Part shown: positions 1 to 12,970 of the stretch, piece by piece | Position numbering within the stretch: position 1 is the first letter of the stretch | Layout: each line of letters starts with the position of its first letter | Origin: Periconia sp. R9002 | Taxonomy: Eukaryota > Ascomycota > Dothideomycetes > Pleosporales > Periconiaceae | Assembly (NCBI GenBank): GCA_023627715.1 | Contig: JAMAHW010000091.1 | Span: 115,565-179,564 of the forward strand | Direction of reading: 5' to 3' | DNA: 64,000 nucleotides | Position numbers and translations under genes: made by a program | The notes under the pieces: model-generated | Database searches by the model: none | What the model was told of the DNA's origin: nothing | What the model saw: the letters and a program-made list of their open reading frames with translations, nothing else

Positions 1-505
1 GCGGAGAGTGAACAGCGCCGTGGGAGAGAAGCCTTTCGTGGGAAGACCTGTGCAAGAGGGATGTGGACTAGACTGCTAGTAGTCAGTGGTGAGACGGGTC
101 AACTGGTGGAAACAAAGCTGCGCGCGAGAGAGAAACAGAGCGAGTTTTGCAGCATCCCCCCGCCAAGCCGGGGCCCCACTGGTCGAGGTCGAGGTTGTCC
201 TGTGTTGACGACATGCACCAACGGCCGGCCTTCAACGGCATGTGCATAGCTCCATAGCTAGTACCTCACATACACCTACATAGACCAGAGCTCCGCGCCG
301 CGCTCGCCCGTTTTGTTCATTCCATTTTATATTTTTTCGTCATTCACACATATCGCTCCCTCTTTTTCTCTCTCTTGCTTTTAAGCCTCTGGATCGCGTC
401 CAGCCACTTCCTTTCCTAAACCACCACCAACTCCACGCGCATCAACCAATCCATTGTACCACAACCATCACCAACACAACCTCCAAACCAACCACCACCA
501 CCACA
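1..505. other. 5' flank of the thioesterase gene, no gene seen
   Basis: No convincing coding sequence. From about 300 the + strand becomes pyrimidine/CA-rich and leads into the ATG at 506, as is usual for a fungal promoter and 5' leader. Confidence 0.5.
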
Positions 506-1516
506 ATGCACCTCCACCTCCTCCCCCTCTCCACCCTCCTCCTCATCCCACGCATCCTCTCGACCCCCGTCCCACCACCACCCACGCCTCCCCTCACCCC
601 CCTCCCCCTCCTCATCTGGCACGGCCTAGGCGACAACTACGCAGCCGACGGCCTCCAATCCGTCGGCACCCTCATCAACCAAACCATCCCCAACACAACC
701 ATCTACTACATCCGCCTCGACGAAAACCCCGATTCCGACCGCACCGCCACCTTCCTGGGCAACCTCACCACCCAACTCGCCCAAGTCTGCACCGACCTCG
801 CCTCGCACCCAGTCCTCTCGACCGCGCCCGCCGTCAACGCCCTCGGCTTCTCGCAAGGCGGCCAGTTCCTCCGCGCCTACGTCGAGCGCTGCAACAACCC
901 CCCCGTCCGCAACCTCGTCACCTTCGGCAGCCAGCACAACGGCATCGTCAAGTACCAGATCTGCGGCGCCACCGACTGGCTATGCAAAGCGTACATTGGG
1001 ATCCTCAAAGCCAACACATGGGGTGCGTGGGTCCAAGCGCATCTCGTCCCAGCACAATATTTCCGCTCTACAGACGAAGAGACCGGTGAACCGTCAGAAG
1101 AATACCTCGAAAACTCCAACTTCCTCGCCGACGTCAACAACGAGCGTTCCACCAAGAACAAAACCTACGCCCGCAACCTCGCGAGTCTCAATAAATTCGT
1201 CATGTATGTCTTCGAAGACGACGAAACGGTGATTCCGAAGGAGAGCGGCTGGTTCGCGCAGACGAACATGACGAGTGGGGAAGTCACGCATCTGAGGAAT
1301 CGCACGATTTACGAGGAGGATTGGATTGGGTTGAGGACGTTGGATGAGAAGGGTGGGTTGGTGTTTGAGAGTACCGAGGGGGGGCATATGCAAATCAGTG
1401 ATGAGGTGCTGGTGGATGTTGCGGAGAAGTACTTTGCACCTGTTGACGCTAGGTTGTTGAATGAGGAACCGCCGTCGCCGCGTGCGAGTCGCGGGAGGGA
1501 GAATATGGAGTTATAG
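506..1516 (+). CDS. PPT1: Palmitoyl-protein thioesterase (PPT1-like), secreted/lysosomal
   Basis: Single-exon 336-residue protein that removes thioester-linked palmitate from proteins in the vacuole/lysosome. The ATG at 506 has an A-rich upstream context (CACAATG) and opens a hydrophobic signal peptide (residues 1-20). The alpha/beta-hydrolase core follows: LIWHGLGDN (about 36-44) and the nucleophile elbow GFSQGGQ with Ser116. The C-terminal GGHMQ gives the catalytic His at about 294. Length fits the family (about 300-340). In the conserved KFVM...WF segment the position aligned with the catalytic Asp of animal PPT1 is Ile243, inside TVIPKES. A nearby acidic cluster (FEDDE) may serve instead, or this may be a fungal-lineage trait. 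Several N-glycosylation sequons agree with passage through the ER. Identification is firm; the state of the third triad member is uncertain. Confidence 0.93.
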   Translation: MHLHLLPLSTLLLIPRILSTPVPPPPTPPLTPLPLLIWHGLGDNYAADGLQSVGTLINQTIPNTTIYYIRLDENPDSDRTATFLGNLTTQLAQVCTDLASHPVLSTAPAVNALGFSQGGQFLRAYVERCNNPPVRNLVTFGSQHNGIVKYQICGATDWLCKAYIGILKANTWGAWVQAHLVPAQYFRSTDEETGEPSEEYLENSNFLADVNNERSTKNKTYARNLASLNKFVMYVFEDDETVIPKESGWFAQTNMTSGEVTHLRNRTIYEEDWIGLRTLDEKGGLVFESTEGGHMQISDEVLVDVAEKYFAPVDARLLNEEPPSPRASRGRENMEL

Positions 1517-2169
1517 GCTATGTGCGTTTTGTTTTTCTTTTTTCGTTGTTTTGGGTTTTTCTCATGGGAATCGGTAAAGGGACCGTTTTTTTTTCCTCCT
1601 AATCGCAAACGGGGGAACAATCGGCGTTTTTTTCAGGGACTTTACGGTGCCCTTTTTTTGGCTGGGAGGGATTCACACGGATGTACTTATCGTCACCGTG
1701 GGCGTTTTTTGGGTCTTTGTGATTCTTCGGGGATCAATTCGGTACATACATAATACCTTCTCGTGTATGTATGTAGTATGCTGGGGTTTTCTACTATCGA
1801 AGGGGTGGGGGATTGGTTTGTACAAAGTTTGCGGTTGCTTGATAGTAGCAATTGATATTATCTTACATGCATCTACTACTTGCATGTGGTTTAATTTGGC
1901 GATGTCAAGTGTTTTTTTTTTCGGGGGATTTCTATGATTTGTCTCTCGTGCAACGGAATCAAAAGGAAACAAGTGGTATTCTCATTCTCGTGATATGGAC
2001 ATTCTGGTAGGTAGGTAGTCGAGAAACATGGAACTTGTCTGCGAAGTTTGAACACACCAACGCCTCCCAAAACGCCCGATACAATGTACCCTTTGCAAAA
2101 GAAGAAGAAGAAGACGAAGAAGTAGGAATTTCTCAGACTTTGCCTCTTTCCGAGGAATAACGAGGGAGA
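1517..2169. other. Convergent 3' intergenic spacer
   Basis: T-rich runs after 1517 look like 3' UTR and terminator sequence. A GAA-rich stretch lies at about 2098-2122. No gene was seen between the two convergent genes. Confidence 0.5.
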
Positions 2170-3455
2170 TCATTCAGGGACCACACTTTTCGGGACATCC
2201 TGGAGCGCCGCCTGCTTCAACTTGTCCCGCTTCTCCTTGTTCTCCTTGCTGATGGAGCTCTTGTCCTTGTCCTCCTTTGATCGCCTCTTCTTCCTCTTCG
2301 CCGGCGCATTGCCCCGCTCGATGTTCTTGAGCAGATTGAAATCTTCTTCTGTCATGACGTCCTTTGCCCACTCCTCCCACTTCCTCTTCTTGAGCGCCTT
2401 TTCACCCTCGCTTTGGCCGATGGCGAGCTTGGGTTCCTCCTCCAGAACCTGCGAGTCGTCCACCCACATCTCCTCGAAGACCCAAATGGGCAGCGCCTTG
2501 GTGGTAGGACCCTTGATTTCCAAACGCCGCACGTTGCGCCACGAACGCGGGACAAATCGAGAGATTACCTCATTGGATACGGCTTCGACGTTGTCCCTGA
2601 GCTGTTCTGGCGTCATGGAGAGCCTGCCGACCTTGATGGAGGTATTTAATGACGGGCTCATGCTCACGTACGTTGAGTGCAGCGCGGATTTGATCTCGTG
2701 GCCAACCAAAAGGGGTGAGCCGATGTCGTCCACGGGTTTTCCGGTCTTTGTATTGAGCATTGAGCCCATAGTCAGGTCAATTGGGATGGGCCGCCGGGAT
2801 TTTGTGCCATAGAAGGTTTTGCCAAGGAAGTCGGCGGCGATCTTGATGATGCGCCTGTCGACCATGAAGACGTCGTATTCGGCGAGGAGCTGTCGTTTGG
2901 ATTCATAGGTCTTGTACTTCTTCTTGAGCTTGTCGAGGCCAATGACACGCCCGATCTTGGGGCGGACTTCATCGGGGAATCGGGGGTCCGCAACGAGGTC
3001 TTTGTAGGCGCGTTGCGGGTCTTTGCAGAAGATGCATACTTTGATGTTGTCGTTGTAAATGGAATGAGGGATTTTTCTGGGGGCAAGATTAGCTCTCTGG
3101 CTGCGCGGGCGCAAAAAAAAAACGCAGCATGTAGTTGCTGGTGAAGAGCTCACATTCTGGCCGGCTTCAATCGATGGGAATCGTGGATGTGGGTTTTTGT
3201 GGCAAGGTTCAAGAAAATGGGCTCGTCGCCAGCTCCTACGTGATCATCATCTGCGAGCAAATTCTTCTTGTCGGCCTTCTCTTCCTTGGACTCCGCATGC
3301 TTTAACATATGGTAATGGAGCGCTATAGAGGCTCTGTAGACCTGCGCGGGGTCGAGCTTGTAGGGTGATTCCTTGGGACCATTGGAAGCTGCAGGCACTT
3401 CGGGTGCCTTCTTCGTCGCCAAGTCGGTTTTGGTGGTAGGATTTGGGTCTGTCAT
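2170..3455 (-). CDS. Ribosomal L1-domain nucleolar protein (Cic1/Utp30/RSL1D1 family)
   Basis: Two exons on the minus strand: 3455-3154 and 3076-2170, with a 77-bp intron (3077-3153; GTGAGC donor, GCTAATC branch, CCCCAG acceptor), giving 402 residues. The join reads ...LKPAR-I-KIPHSIYND and restores the start of the L1-like fold. The core has IKVCIFCKDPQRAYKDL, then VRPKIGRVIGLDKLKKKYKTYE, then the FLVDRRI-like FMVDRRIIK and LLAEYDVF segments. The C-terminal 80 residues are a Lys/Arg/Glu-rich nucleolar tail. Proteins of this family bind pre-60S or SSU processome particles in the nucleolus. Yeast has two paralogues (Cic1, Utp30), and I cannot tell which one this corresponds to. The N-terminal Lys/Ser-rich exon is family-variable. 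Confidence 0.88.
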
Positions 3456-5351
3456 GGTTCCTGGAGGGTCAACGTGAAGAGTTTAGTAGTTCGGCCGGCC
3501 GAGTTCATGAAAATTCACGGCGCCAGCATAGCGGCGAGGCCAAAAATTTCGGCGGGGCGGTAGAACGATTCTCCGAAGGCGGAGCACCTCCAGCCAATCA
3601 AGCGCGTCGATTGCTGTACGGTGAGAAGACACGCGACGTCGGGGTGGAGTGGAGCGGAGTCTCTTCCCAATCCATCTTCAGGTTCCTGCGGCACAGTGCA
3701 CATGTGCCTTGTCATCATGCAGTGAGACTGGACTGTCATCGAGTGTCAATTGATGGCAGGATATGATGAGGTTTATTCCATATCATATTTTGAGCCTCGT
3801 GGATACAATTTACCGGTACATAGGTACATATATGCAGTTGGCAGAGAACTCAGCAGAGGTGGAATGGTGTGTATTTTTGGAGCAAAGAATGGGCTTGGAT
3901 GCTTCCAACCTAAGCCTGCGGATTGCTTCAAGCCGAAACCGATGAGACCGAGCTTCGCCCTAGGGCAGCACTTGATATGTATGTAATACTCATTACAACT
4001 CGCCGTGCGTTTCGACGCGTCCATGACATGACTTGACCGTGTTGCACCGCGACGTCGATCGACGCGTAGAAAGAAAAAAAAGTTTCAACCATACTGGAAG
4101 CGTCACCAGAGTGGATTCTTTTGCACAAACTTTTTTTTTTCGTGTGCTCCGTGACGGGTTTGGGGGAAACGCCTGTCCCACCTGGTTGCATTTCGGGCTG
4201 GCTTTCTGCAGGTCATTCTTTGCAGGCGGAGGCGGTAAATAGCAAAGGCATCCTAAAGGGCTGCTGCAAGTGACAGGCTGAAAATGCATGGATAGAGCAA
4301 GGAAAGTGGTACACGAGAGCCAATTGCACATTTGGGCACCATAGAATAACCGATTGGTAGCTTCCTAAGATGAGGGATGGGGATGTATTGTTGCGAACTC
4401 CGCAACGCAAATAGCAGTTGGTGCGCGGGTGATTAACCTGAAATCGTGTACAGTACACAGAGACAGCGCAGCGCGGCACGGAGAGGTGATTGAGTGCATG
4501 ACGAGACAGATTGTGCACCAACAACCAGGCAGTTACAGTCTCAATGTTGGACAGAAACTAGTCAAGCAGGGCAGAGCATACACACATGAATGATGATAAT
4601 AATAAGTAAGAGGGGGCTGGGACGGACGGGACAGCGAAAAAAGGCACGGTCATAGCCGAACGACCGAGTAAAAGCAACCATACATTCTGTACCAGCATGA
4701 CGAATTACGTTAACCTATAGTATGTACTGTAACCAAGTATCGTGCTCGTGCTCAGGTCCTAAATACGGTTTGGTACCTAGCTAGGTACACCTCGTCCATG
4801 TATGTAACCAAACTCCAAACAAAGGCGCCTCGCCGACCATAGAAACAAATGCGGTGAACAAAGACCTGCTGCTTGGGTGCCACCGGAATCAGCTGCAAAA
4901 CGCAACATGGAGCACAAAGCAACGTGGACAAGTTATCACCACGGAATCGTAACATTCGATAGATCTGTGCACGTATGTATTGTAATGGTAATTGTGCCGT
5001 GTGGAGAAATTCCAGCTACCGTGTCCAAGCGCTTCTTCGCGTCTAGTCAACCCTCCACCTCGCGTGTCGCGACACACGCACATCATATCCTTGGCTTCCC
5101 ACCCGACTCTTCTTCACCTCCAACCTGACCTCATGGCCGCTTCTTCCTGACCTCCTTTCCGGCCATTCTCCTCCTCTCCCTCTCTCCTTCTCTACAACCT
5201 CTCTCTCCATCAACCCGCTGTTCCATCTGTCGGCTGCCCACCCCGAGAGAGGTACAGGCATAGTCAAGTGCTACACTGCACGTCGACCGTACGTACGTAT
5301 AGACACAAGTATACACGCCTTGCCAGCGCGTTTGCACCCCCAGTCCTTGCC
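3456..5351. other. Divergent intergenic region, no gene supported
   Basis: About 1.9 kb between the L1-domain gene (-) and the FHA gene (+). Short open frames here have no protein character. CT-rich sequence from about 5100 to 5230 precedes the FHA gene and is probably its promoter and leader. Palindromic GGTACC/TAGCTAGGTACC sequence occurs near 4775. Confidence 0.5.
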
Positions 5352-6975
5352 ATGGACTCCTCCCCCAACAGTCGGGCTTCACAATTGCCCGTGGAGGCGG
5401 ACCGGCCGTCTCTAGAGCCTACGCGGAAGCCGTCGTTGCTCCCCGCTTTCGAGCCCTTCTCCAGCTCGCCCATCGTCCCGCGTCCCACCTCGTCCAAAAG
5501 GAAGTTCAATGAAGACTCGCCCAGCTACCCGAAACAGCAGCTCAAGTATTATCCCACTCCCGTACCTACCTCTTCAACCGGCATGCTGCCGTCCTCGCCT
5601 CAGAATGTACGTCCCGCCCTGGGGCGTTCCATCAGTACGCTGTCCGAGCGACAGCCGCTTGGCGCTGTCCCAACCATCGACCTTCCAGCCGACGGAGAGG
5701 TCCTCAAAATGGGTAGATCTTCAAATGCCTCCGATTACCAGCTGTCTGCGAATCGTCTGATTTCACGCGTGCACGTCCAGGCTGCCTACCACGCGCCGAG
5801 CGCGTCGTACCCCCACGGATACATTGAGATAGAATGTCTGGGATGGAATGGTGCAAAGGTTCACTGCAAAGGCCGTGTGTTTGAACTGGAAAAAGGAGAC
5901 ACGTACGTGTCTGAGAATCCGGAAGCTGAAATCATGTTGGATGTTCATGCAACTCGCGTCATGATCGCCTGGCCCGTGATTCCACGAAAACTGTCTTGGG
6001 ACTCGGACGACGAAGCTACTCCTACGCGACGAGCAACGCACGATCACTTTGCCTCGAGCCCACCCGTGGCGCCTCGATCGCCTGTATCCCAGAGTCCCAT
6101 GCGTCAGCCGGTCTTCACTACCGAGCCTGTTGTTCCCCCTCAGTCTGGCTCTGTAAAGATCTTTGAAGATGTCGATGCAAGCAATAATGCTCCTGCCACC
6201 AGCCCCATTCCCGCCGATGCCACCTTTATCCGACCCACTCAGTCAATCTCACGTTCTCCCACCAAACGGGAAGTCCTCGATTCAAAAAGCAGCATTCTCT
6301 CCTCTTTCAACGAGGACGACTTTTCTGACGGCGACGAGGAGAACGATCCTGTGGTCCATTCCTTCGGTCCATTTGGAGAGAATCTGCTGCCGCGTCTCGC
6401 TTCGTTCTCCACCGCTACACCCATTCAGCGCAACACGCCCACTCAACGACGCCCTCGTGCCGCATTAGCATCTTCGTCGCCTAGGCTGTCCAGTTCGGAG
6501 ACTCTCAAGTTCAAGACCTCCCCCATCAAAAACCACGTCATCAACCAATTGGCCTACTCTCGTCTCCACTCCCAGCCCCTGTCCGTCATCCACACCAACC
6601 TTCCTGCAGAACTCAAGGCTAGTATCACCAAGCCCTCCGAGGGAAATGCTTCGAGCAGCGATGGCCAAACGACCCCCGTTCCCCAGCTCGGTAAGCAAGA
6701 CTTGAAGAAGCTTCTTGATGAGATACCGTGCGTGGGAGAGATTCCCCGCTCCGGCAAGGACGCTGCTGGTCAACCCCTTGAGAACGAGTTCTACTACGTG
6801 CCGGAGATGGATACGGATACCGCTCGGCGTGAGACTATCACGATGGGCATGCGTGGTGCCGGAGGTCTCCGTGCTGTGAGGAAGCAACACAAGGTAAGAC
6901 ATCATGTTGGAGCTATCATGTATGGATTGTGCTCACATATTATAGCAATATTACTGGAAAAAGCCTCGCGTCTGA
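5352..6975 (+). CDS. FHA-domain protein, Tos4/Plm2-like
   Basis: Two exons: 5352-6893 and 6946-6975, separated by a 52-bp intron (GTAAGA...TTATAG). The tiny last exon adds QYYWKKPRV and a stop, giving 523 residues. The ATG at 5352 (CCATGGAC, good context) is preferred over in-frame non-ATG codons upstream. A forkhead-associated phosphothreonine-binding domain spans about residues 108-208: GRSS (121-124), SRVHV (138-142) and WNGAKV (165-170) match the Gly-Arg, Ser-x-x-His and Asn-Gly signature residues. The rest is Ser/Pro-rich with many SP/TP sites, so it is probably a CDK substrate. Yeast Tos4 and Plm2 are SBF/MBF-regulated, chromatin-associated checkpoint proteins with an FHA domain in the same position. 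Assignment to that group rests on layout and on the basic C-terminal tail, and is probable rather than proven. Confidence 0.8.
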
Positions 6976-9790
6976 GCTGGTTCCATGGTATCGACCCCTG
7001 TTGTCCTCATTTGTGTTAATCAACGTATCATGTTGGATTCCCTGTATCAACTTCAGCATGACGATTTTCCCAGACGACTGTGATGAGTGCGTTCCAGTGC
7101 ACATGGCCTCTCATGGCCCATGCAACATCAACGCCGCCCATCACCCATGTCGTCTCCCCACCCCATCTCCTCACGGCTTCCCAATCGCATCAAAATCAAC
7201 CATACCCTTCCTACTTTTCAGCTTGCATAGCGAGGCGTTACTTATACCACTTTTTTCTCTTTCTCTCGATGTTTGTTTATCATGTTTTTTTTTTCTTTGT
7301 TTCTTCCACCATCCTGCACTTCCATTTCCCACTTCCCTCTCTCTTTTCCCTTCATAAGAGGATTCATACGAGATGGAATGGCTGGATTTGGATTTCCGTG
7401 GACATGTATTTTGCGGCAAATGAGCATGGGCGCCGGGGGAAGGGCATAAAATCTGGATGGGGGGGACATGGGCACTGAAACTGGAAGTTTTACAAAAGAT
7501 AAAAAAGCCTTTGATGTGTGTGTTCTGTTTGCGCGTTGTGGATGCATGTGCTGTGCCCTTTATTTTTTTGGTTTGGTTTTTCGTGTTATGTATGTACTTG
7601 TATTTTTATCTGCCTTTGCTTGCTTGATCTGCTTTTTTGCTATATCTTGCTTTTTTTTGAAGATTCTCAGATTGTTGTTGTACTGATGAATATGTTTAAA
7701 CAAAGGGAGGGCCTGCATTACTTCACCTACCTATCCATTTAGTGTTGAATGTCACCTTCAAATGTTGTAGTCTACATCTCATGATGCACAAAATTTATAA
7801 AAATATCAACAAACCCGCGCCCCCCCACCCCCCCCCCCCTTCCCCCCCTCTACCCTTTCTCTTCTTATCCTGATTCCAGGTACACCTCATCTTCCAGTGC
7901 AGTCTAGTCCAGTCTCCCCCTTTTAAACTGTGTCTCCTACATGTACTCTACACTAGACATACCCTACCTCCCTCGTAACGTATACCCTACCATTCCAACA
8001 TACTTAATCCCATCTCTTTCTATATTCTGCCTTCCCACATATAACCTTTTTTTTTACCGTAACTTTTATCTACGTACACACCGTCTTACCCTTCTACCCT
8101 TCCATCCGCCCGTCCGTCCGCTGAGGATAGATGATATGTCTATGTTGTCGGAGTTTGAATTTCGGTGTGGAGCTGGGTACGTAGGAAATTTGGTATATGG
8201 ATATATACGGATAGAGAGGAAGTTAAATGGATATGTATGTTTTGGAAATTTGTGGAGGTAGGTAGGAGTGGTAGGTAGGTAGGAGTGGTAGGTAGGTAGG
8301 AGTGGTAGGTAGGTAGGAGTGGTAGGTAGGTAGGTAGGTAGGGAGATGGTTAGATGCTTATGTACGTACATACGTTGTAGGGATAGAGATGGAGATGGGA
8401 TATGTAAAGATATATACAGACGGGTCTATTTACCTAGGACCTTATATACCGCCCTTTCAGTTTCTCTCCTTTTTTTTTTTTCAAAGATTATTTTTTGGGG
8501 GTGGGGGAGGGGGAATTAAAGGTGGTCCCGCCTCTTTTTTGTCTTGTTTTTTACTTTTGGATTTTTAAGATCTTTAGTAAGGGCAGAAGCGTCTCTTGAT
8601 TATTTAAAAATGAAGAAAGGTACCTACCCCATGTTTGCATAAAGTGAAGGAAGGTAAAGCGGTGCTATTTACGTACTAATGTAGCTATATAGGTGTTTAT
8701 GTGGCGCGAATGATTTAGACGGGTATTTGGCGGACGTGGGTAGGGATTTTGTTGGAGGTAGGTGGGTGGGTAAGTGTCTGTTTTGTTTAATGGGCGTTGA
8801 ACGTCAAGCATAAGGAGGCGTTTTTTGCGGGGTGTCTAGTAGGATAGGTATTTGCAAGTACGTATACGTTTAGAAGATGGGGTTAGGGGTGTGATGGATG
8901 TGGACTAAGGAGGGGTGTGTGTGAGAGAGAGAGATAGGCACAAGGGATAGCTACCTATTTACCTTTTGAAGAATAAGTATGGGATTGAGCGAACAGGATG
9001 GTATTGATGTTGGTGTTACCAGCGAATAACTCACACCTCGTGCACGGACTTTGGGGGTATCTAGGTGGAAGAGAGACCAGAAAATCTGTAACGACTAGGA
9101 GACCGTACACGAAGGTATGGAGAATTTGATATTCATAAGAACATTCAGGGGAAAAGTTAGATAGAAGCTTTAGAGGGTTTGTTTACAGTGTGTGCTCTTC
9201 ATCTAGGTAAGGAATTTCAAGAAGTTGGAGCGTAGAGATGGCATGGCGAAGCTGGGCAAACATCATTATGGATTTGGAACGGTTTTGCTCGCTAGGTCAG
9301 GGATTCAGAGTGTATGGATTGGATTCACAACGAATTTGTGGGGTTTGCGCATTGTTTACAGTTTTCGTAGGTGGGTGGGGAGACGTGATTGTGATGACGT
9401 CATTCAAGATAGGCGGTACGCGGTATCATGTGATAGTTTATATAAGCGAGCTCTTCGCCTTTCGCACAATTCGAGGATCCAGTTGGGGCTGCATGTCTCT
9501 CTACAGGAGAGAGACATGCGGTCTGAACTACATCCCTTCAACACATGCATAGATGATAATTGTCAAAAAGGAAAGGTTATAGGTATTCATTTCACTTTAC
9601 ATGCCCAGTCCCAAATGCTGCTGGAAGTCGAAAGAGTTCAACGCACAAATCGATTTCGCCTGAAACAGAAACCGCGTGCCAGATTGATATCTGCATGCCG
9701 AGCCCCATTTTTCCCCACTTTCCAGAGTCGTTGACAGTCGTTCCATACATGCCCACATCTCGCCAGACGCCCCAGGATAAAGCGATCCGT
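6976..9790. other. 2.8-kb intergenic region with low-complexity tracts
   Basis: No gene supported. It contains a T-rich 3' trailer (about 7250-7680), a C homopolymer cluster at about 7815-7850, a 17-bp tandem repeat at 8256-8343 and scattered GGTA tetranucleotide runs. The longest open frame (9225-9734) lacks a recognisable domain and probably reflects chance. Part of the region just before 9790 is the 3' UTR of the ubiquitin-eL40 gene on the minus strand. Confidence 0.5.
8256..8343. repeat. 17-bp minisatellite, about four units
   Basis: The unit GTAGGTAGGTAGGAGTG repeats head-to-tail four times with almost no divergence, then runs into plain (GTAG)n. It looks like replication-slippage expansion of the (GGTA) motif common in this window's spacers. 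Confidence 0.9.
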
Positions 9791-10392
<602 letters not shown>

Positions 10393-10724
10393 GTTGTCGG
10401 TGCTGCTCGATCTTGTCTTGGATTTCACGTTCTGGAGGTGAGGCGCTTGACTTCGTCGAAATCTCCAGTGTGCTTAGTAACACTAGCTTAGCGAGATGAT
10501 CCGTGCGCAATAGCGCAACCACCGTCATTGCCATGACTGTCCAGTTACAGCTTGAAGAGACGCATGTAATTGAAATTCTTTTTTTTCTTTCTCTCTCCTA
10601 CTTGGTGTCACTTCTGTGTTACAGCAAATTGTACCAAAATGCACACGCATCACACCCAATGTTCCGTTTTTTTAATTCCACTAGGTGGTGTCACACATTT
10701 AATCAGACTGATTCAGACGTCTCA
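10393..10724. other. Promoter of ubiquitin-eL40 and 3' end of RRN7
   Basis: 332 bp between two co-oriented minus-strand genes. No gene. It should hold the strong promoter of the ubiquitin-eL40 gene and the RRN7 terminator. A T/CT-rich tract lies at about 10578-10600. Confidence 0.5.
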
Positions 10725-12461
10725 TTAAGTTTTCTCCATCATGCTACTTTTTTTCCATTTCCGTATCTGCATCTCCGTAGTGAAAACTACCGATACCAAC
10801 CTGTCCATAGTCCAACCTCCAATTCTCGCCACTTCTTCGTAGAATGACCTTGCTGCTTCTGGCAAATCACTCTCTGTTTTATAAATGACATAATCTTGCC
10901 CGGGTCGTCGGATTCCATGGCTACCATCGCCTTCCGGAATGATGGTCTGATACTCCATTTCGTTTTGTACAGACTGTACGACGTCCCAGTCCCTTTGAAT
11001 TTCATCCTCGCGGGTGGTTTTCACTGGTTGTGTTGGGTTGCTGTTTTTGACGGGGAACGTCTCGTACATTGAACGCTCAAAAGGGGTGCTTTTTCCTTCC
11101 GAGAGAATGTATGCTTCGTCGACGAAATTGTCCAAGTAAAAGTCCAAGTACTGGTCGATTTGAGCCCCATCCATAGCAAAGACATCGTCTGCTTGGACTT
11201 TTGCCAGCTCCTCAATGGTATATTTATTGCCGGCACCTTTGGCTTGTTCTTTCGCTTTCTGCATGATGGACGACCACCTGCTCCAGTCCATTCTGGTTGC
11301 GGTAGGTTCTGCAGTAGACTTTGGATACCTTCGCAAACCATCAAAAGGATGAAGAAGCTTGACACAGACCACTAGACAGCCAAACAATTGTGCTTCTGGT
11401 AGTTGCCACAGACGAAAAGGCTTCCTGGGCTGAGCATGAAAAGCAAAGTCGCAACCAAGCAAAGTCGCAAGTCGTAGTGTTACCTGGTATATTTCCAAGG
11501 GCAAAGCCAGTTGTTTCAAAAGGCGGAAAAGAAGAATGGGGATGTTGAGCGGAGGCCAGATAATCCCGTGCTCAACTTGAAAACTCGTCTGGATGTTGAT
11601 GAGCGTAGAGTAAAATGAGTTAGAGAGCAGAATTGAGTATGGGTCAAGTACGTCGTGATACGTGGCCGGCAGTTGATCTCTCATAGCGACAGGTAGTAAT
11701 CTGATCGCCCCTCGATATGGCATGCGTTTCTCCGTCGTCCACGTGTAAAAATCACCCGGCGAGATCGGTAAGCGAAGAGTGAGTGTGCCTAAATAGCACA
11801 GAACGAGGCAGTCAACCAGGTTGGGTGTTGCCTGCATCTTGCTATTCCGACCGAACTTCGATCCATCCCTCTCGGCGTCTGTATCGGTATCGGTATCAGA
11901 AGTGGTGAAAGTTTGTGAAGAATCGAATTCTTGTCTTCGCTCAGATATCTTAGACTCAAAATCCAAAATACGGAGAGCCCATAAATCTTGCACTACAGTT
12001 TCAAGTTCATCTGGCAGGCCTTGTTCATGGATAAGGAACCATATTTGATGCCTCAATATCAATTGCAGACATTTGAGGTAGAGTTCTATTGCTTTAGAAC
12101 CCTTTAATTCTGTACGTAGCGTTAGCGACCCAATCACGCAGAACATTACAGCATTAGAATGTCTAAACACAACTTAGAACAATAAAGATCAACTTACGTT
12201 TTGCTAAGTTTCCACTCTGCTCATCCCTTTGCTTTCGCGTGCGTTTTCTTGCAGCCGTCTCAAAATTATCCTCATCGGATCCGGCAATCAGTTCCTACAA
12301 GATGGTTAGTTACTGATCATAATTCCTTAGCAATATGTACATACACCCTTGCGGTGACCATTCTCGCAGTAAAGATAGCCATCCTCGCCCTCTTCGTATC
12401 GCCTGGAGCGACAATTATCAATGTCGCAAACGGGACCTCTGACCGCCCCATGTTCCGCCAT
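10725..12461 (-). CDS. RRN7: RNA polymerase I core-factor subunit Rrn7 (TAF1B/TFIIB-like)
   Basis: Three exons: 12461-12345, 12294-12198 and 12109-10725. Introns of 50 bp (GTATGT) and 88 bp (GTAAGT) give 532 residues. The N-terminal zinc finger is plain after splicing: C12, C17, C32 and H36 in VCDIDNC...YCENGH, the Rrn7/TAF1B zinc ribbon. The second exon is acidic then basic (a linker). The third carries the cyclin-like folds (IELYLKCLQLILRHQIWFLI, LALPLEIYQVTLRLATLLG). Rrn7 is the TFIIB-related subunit of the core factor that places RNA polymerase I on the rDNA promoter. The acidic and charged C-terminal half is normal for filamentous fungi. The two short 5' exons were read by eye; the phases fit and the zinc finger supports the start. 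Confidence 0.88.
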
Positions 12462-12970
12462 AACGTAACCCTGGGAAGTGTAGTACGGCCAAGAAAATTC
12501 TCATCGTAGTATCAAAAAGTTGTTGTTTGTCTCTTGGGAGTCGTTGCGCATCACATGTTTGTAGAATCGAGGACTGTTTCGGGAAAAGGTCACGAGCAAG
12601 ATTTCTCTGCCGCCACCGCTAGTCTGAATAAGGTAATCACACATTCACTTGAATTTCGCCAATCAGAGAACCGCAATTTACGTGCCGTCATATCTTTTAT
12701 TCATTGCCGCCAGAGGATATATCTTGAGGAGATTCGTAACACGTATCCCCCGCTACGTAAAGTGGCAATGCAAGCGAAACCCAAATCAGTCCGAAGAACC
12801 ACAAAACCATGGTCGCCTCCAGAGAAAGTGCTAGGTGGCTTTGCTGGAAGTACCAAAGCCACCAGACAGGCTGCGGCTCCACCTCAAACGCGTGTGAAGT
12901 TTCCTGTATTTTCGACCGAGGTCTGGTCAAAGATACCCCACGATCGGCCCAATCTCGTAAAGTAAAACAT
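12462..12970. other. Spacer between eIF5A 3' end and RRN7 start
   Basis: 509 bp. It should hold the RRN7 promoter and the eIF5A 3' UTR. A + strand open frame at 12534-12965 starts with a non-ATG codon and has no domain, so it was not called. Confidence 0.5.

Noticed and set aside
454..1089. 211-residue His/Pro-rich frame on the + strand
   Set aside because: Overlaps the PPT1 gene in another frame; composition is that of a codon-shadow in CA-rich sequence.
9225..9734. 169-residue + strand frame
   Set aside because: Starts on a non-standard codon, has no domain and lies in the 3' flank of the ubiquitin-eL40 gene.
12534..12965. 143-residue + strand frame between RRN7 and eIF5A
   Set aside because: Non-ATG start and no family resemblance; the space is needed for the RRN7 promoter and eIF5A 3' UTR.
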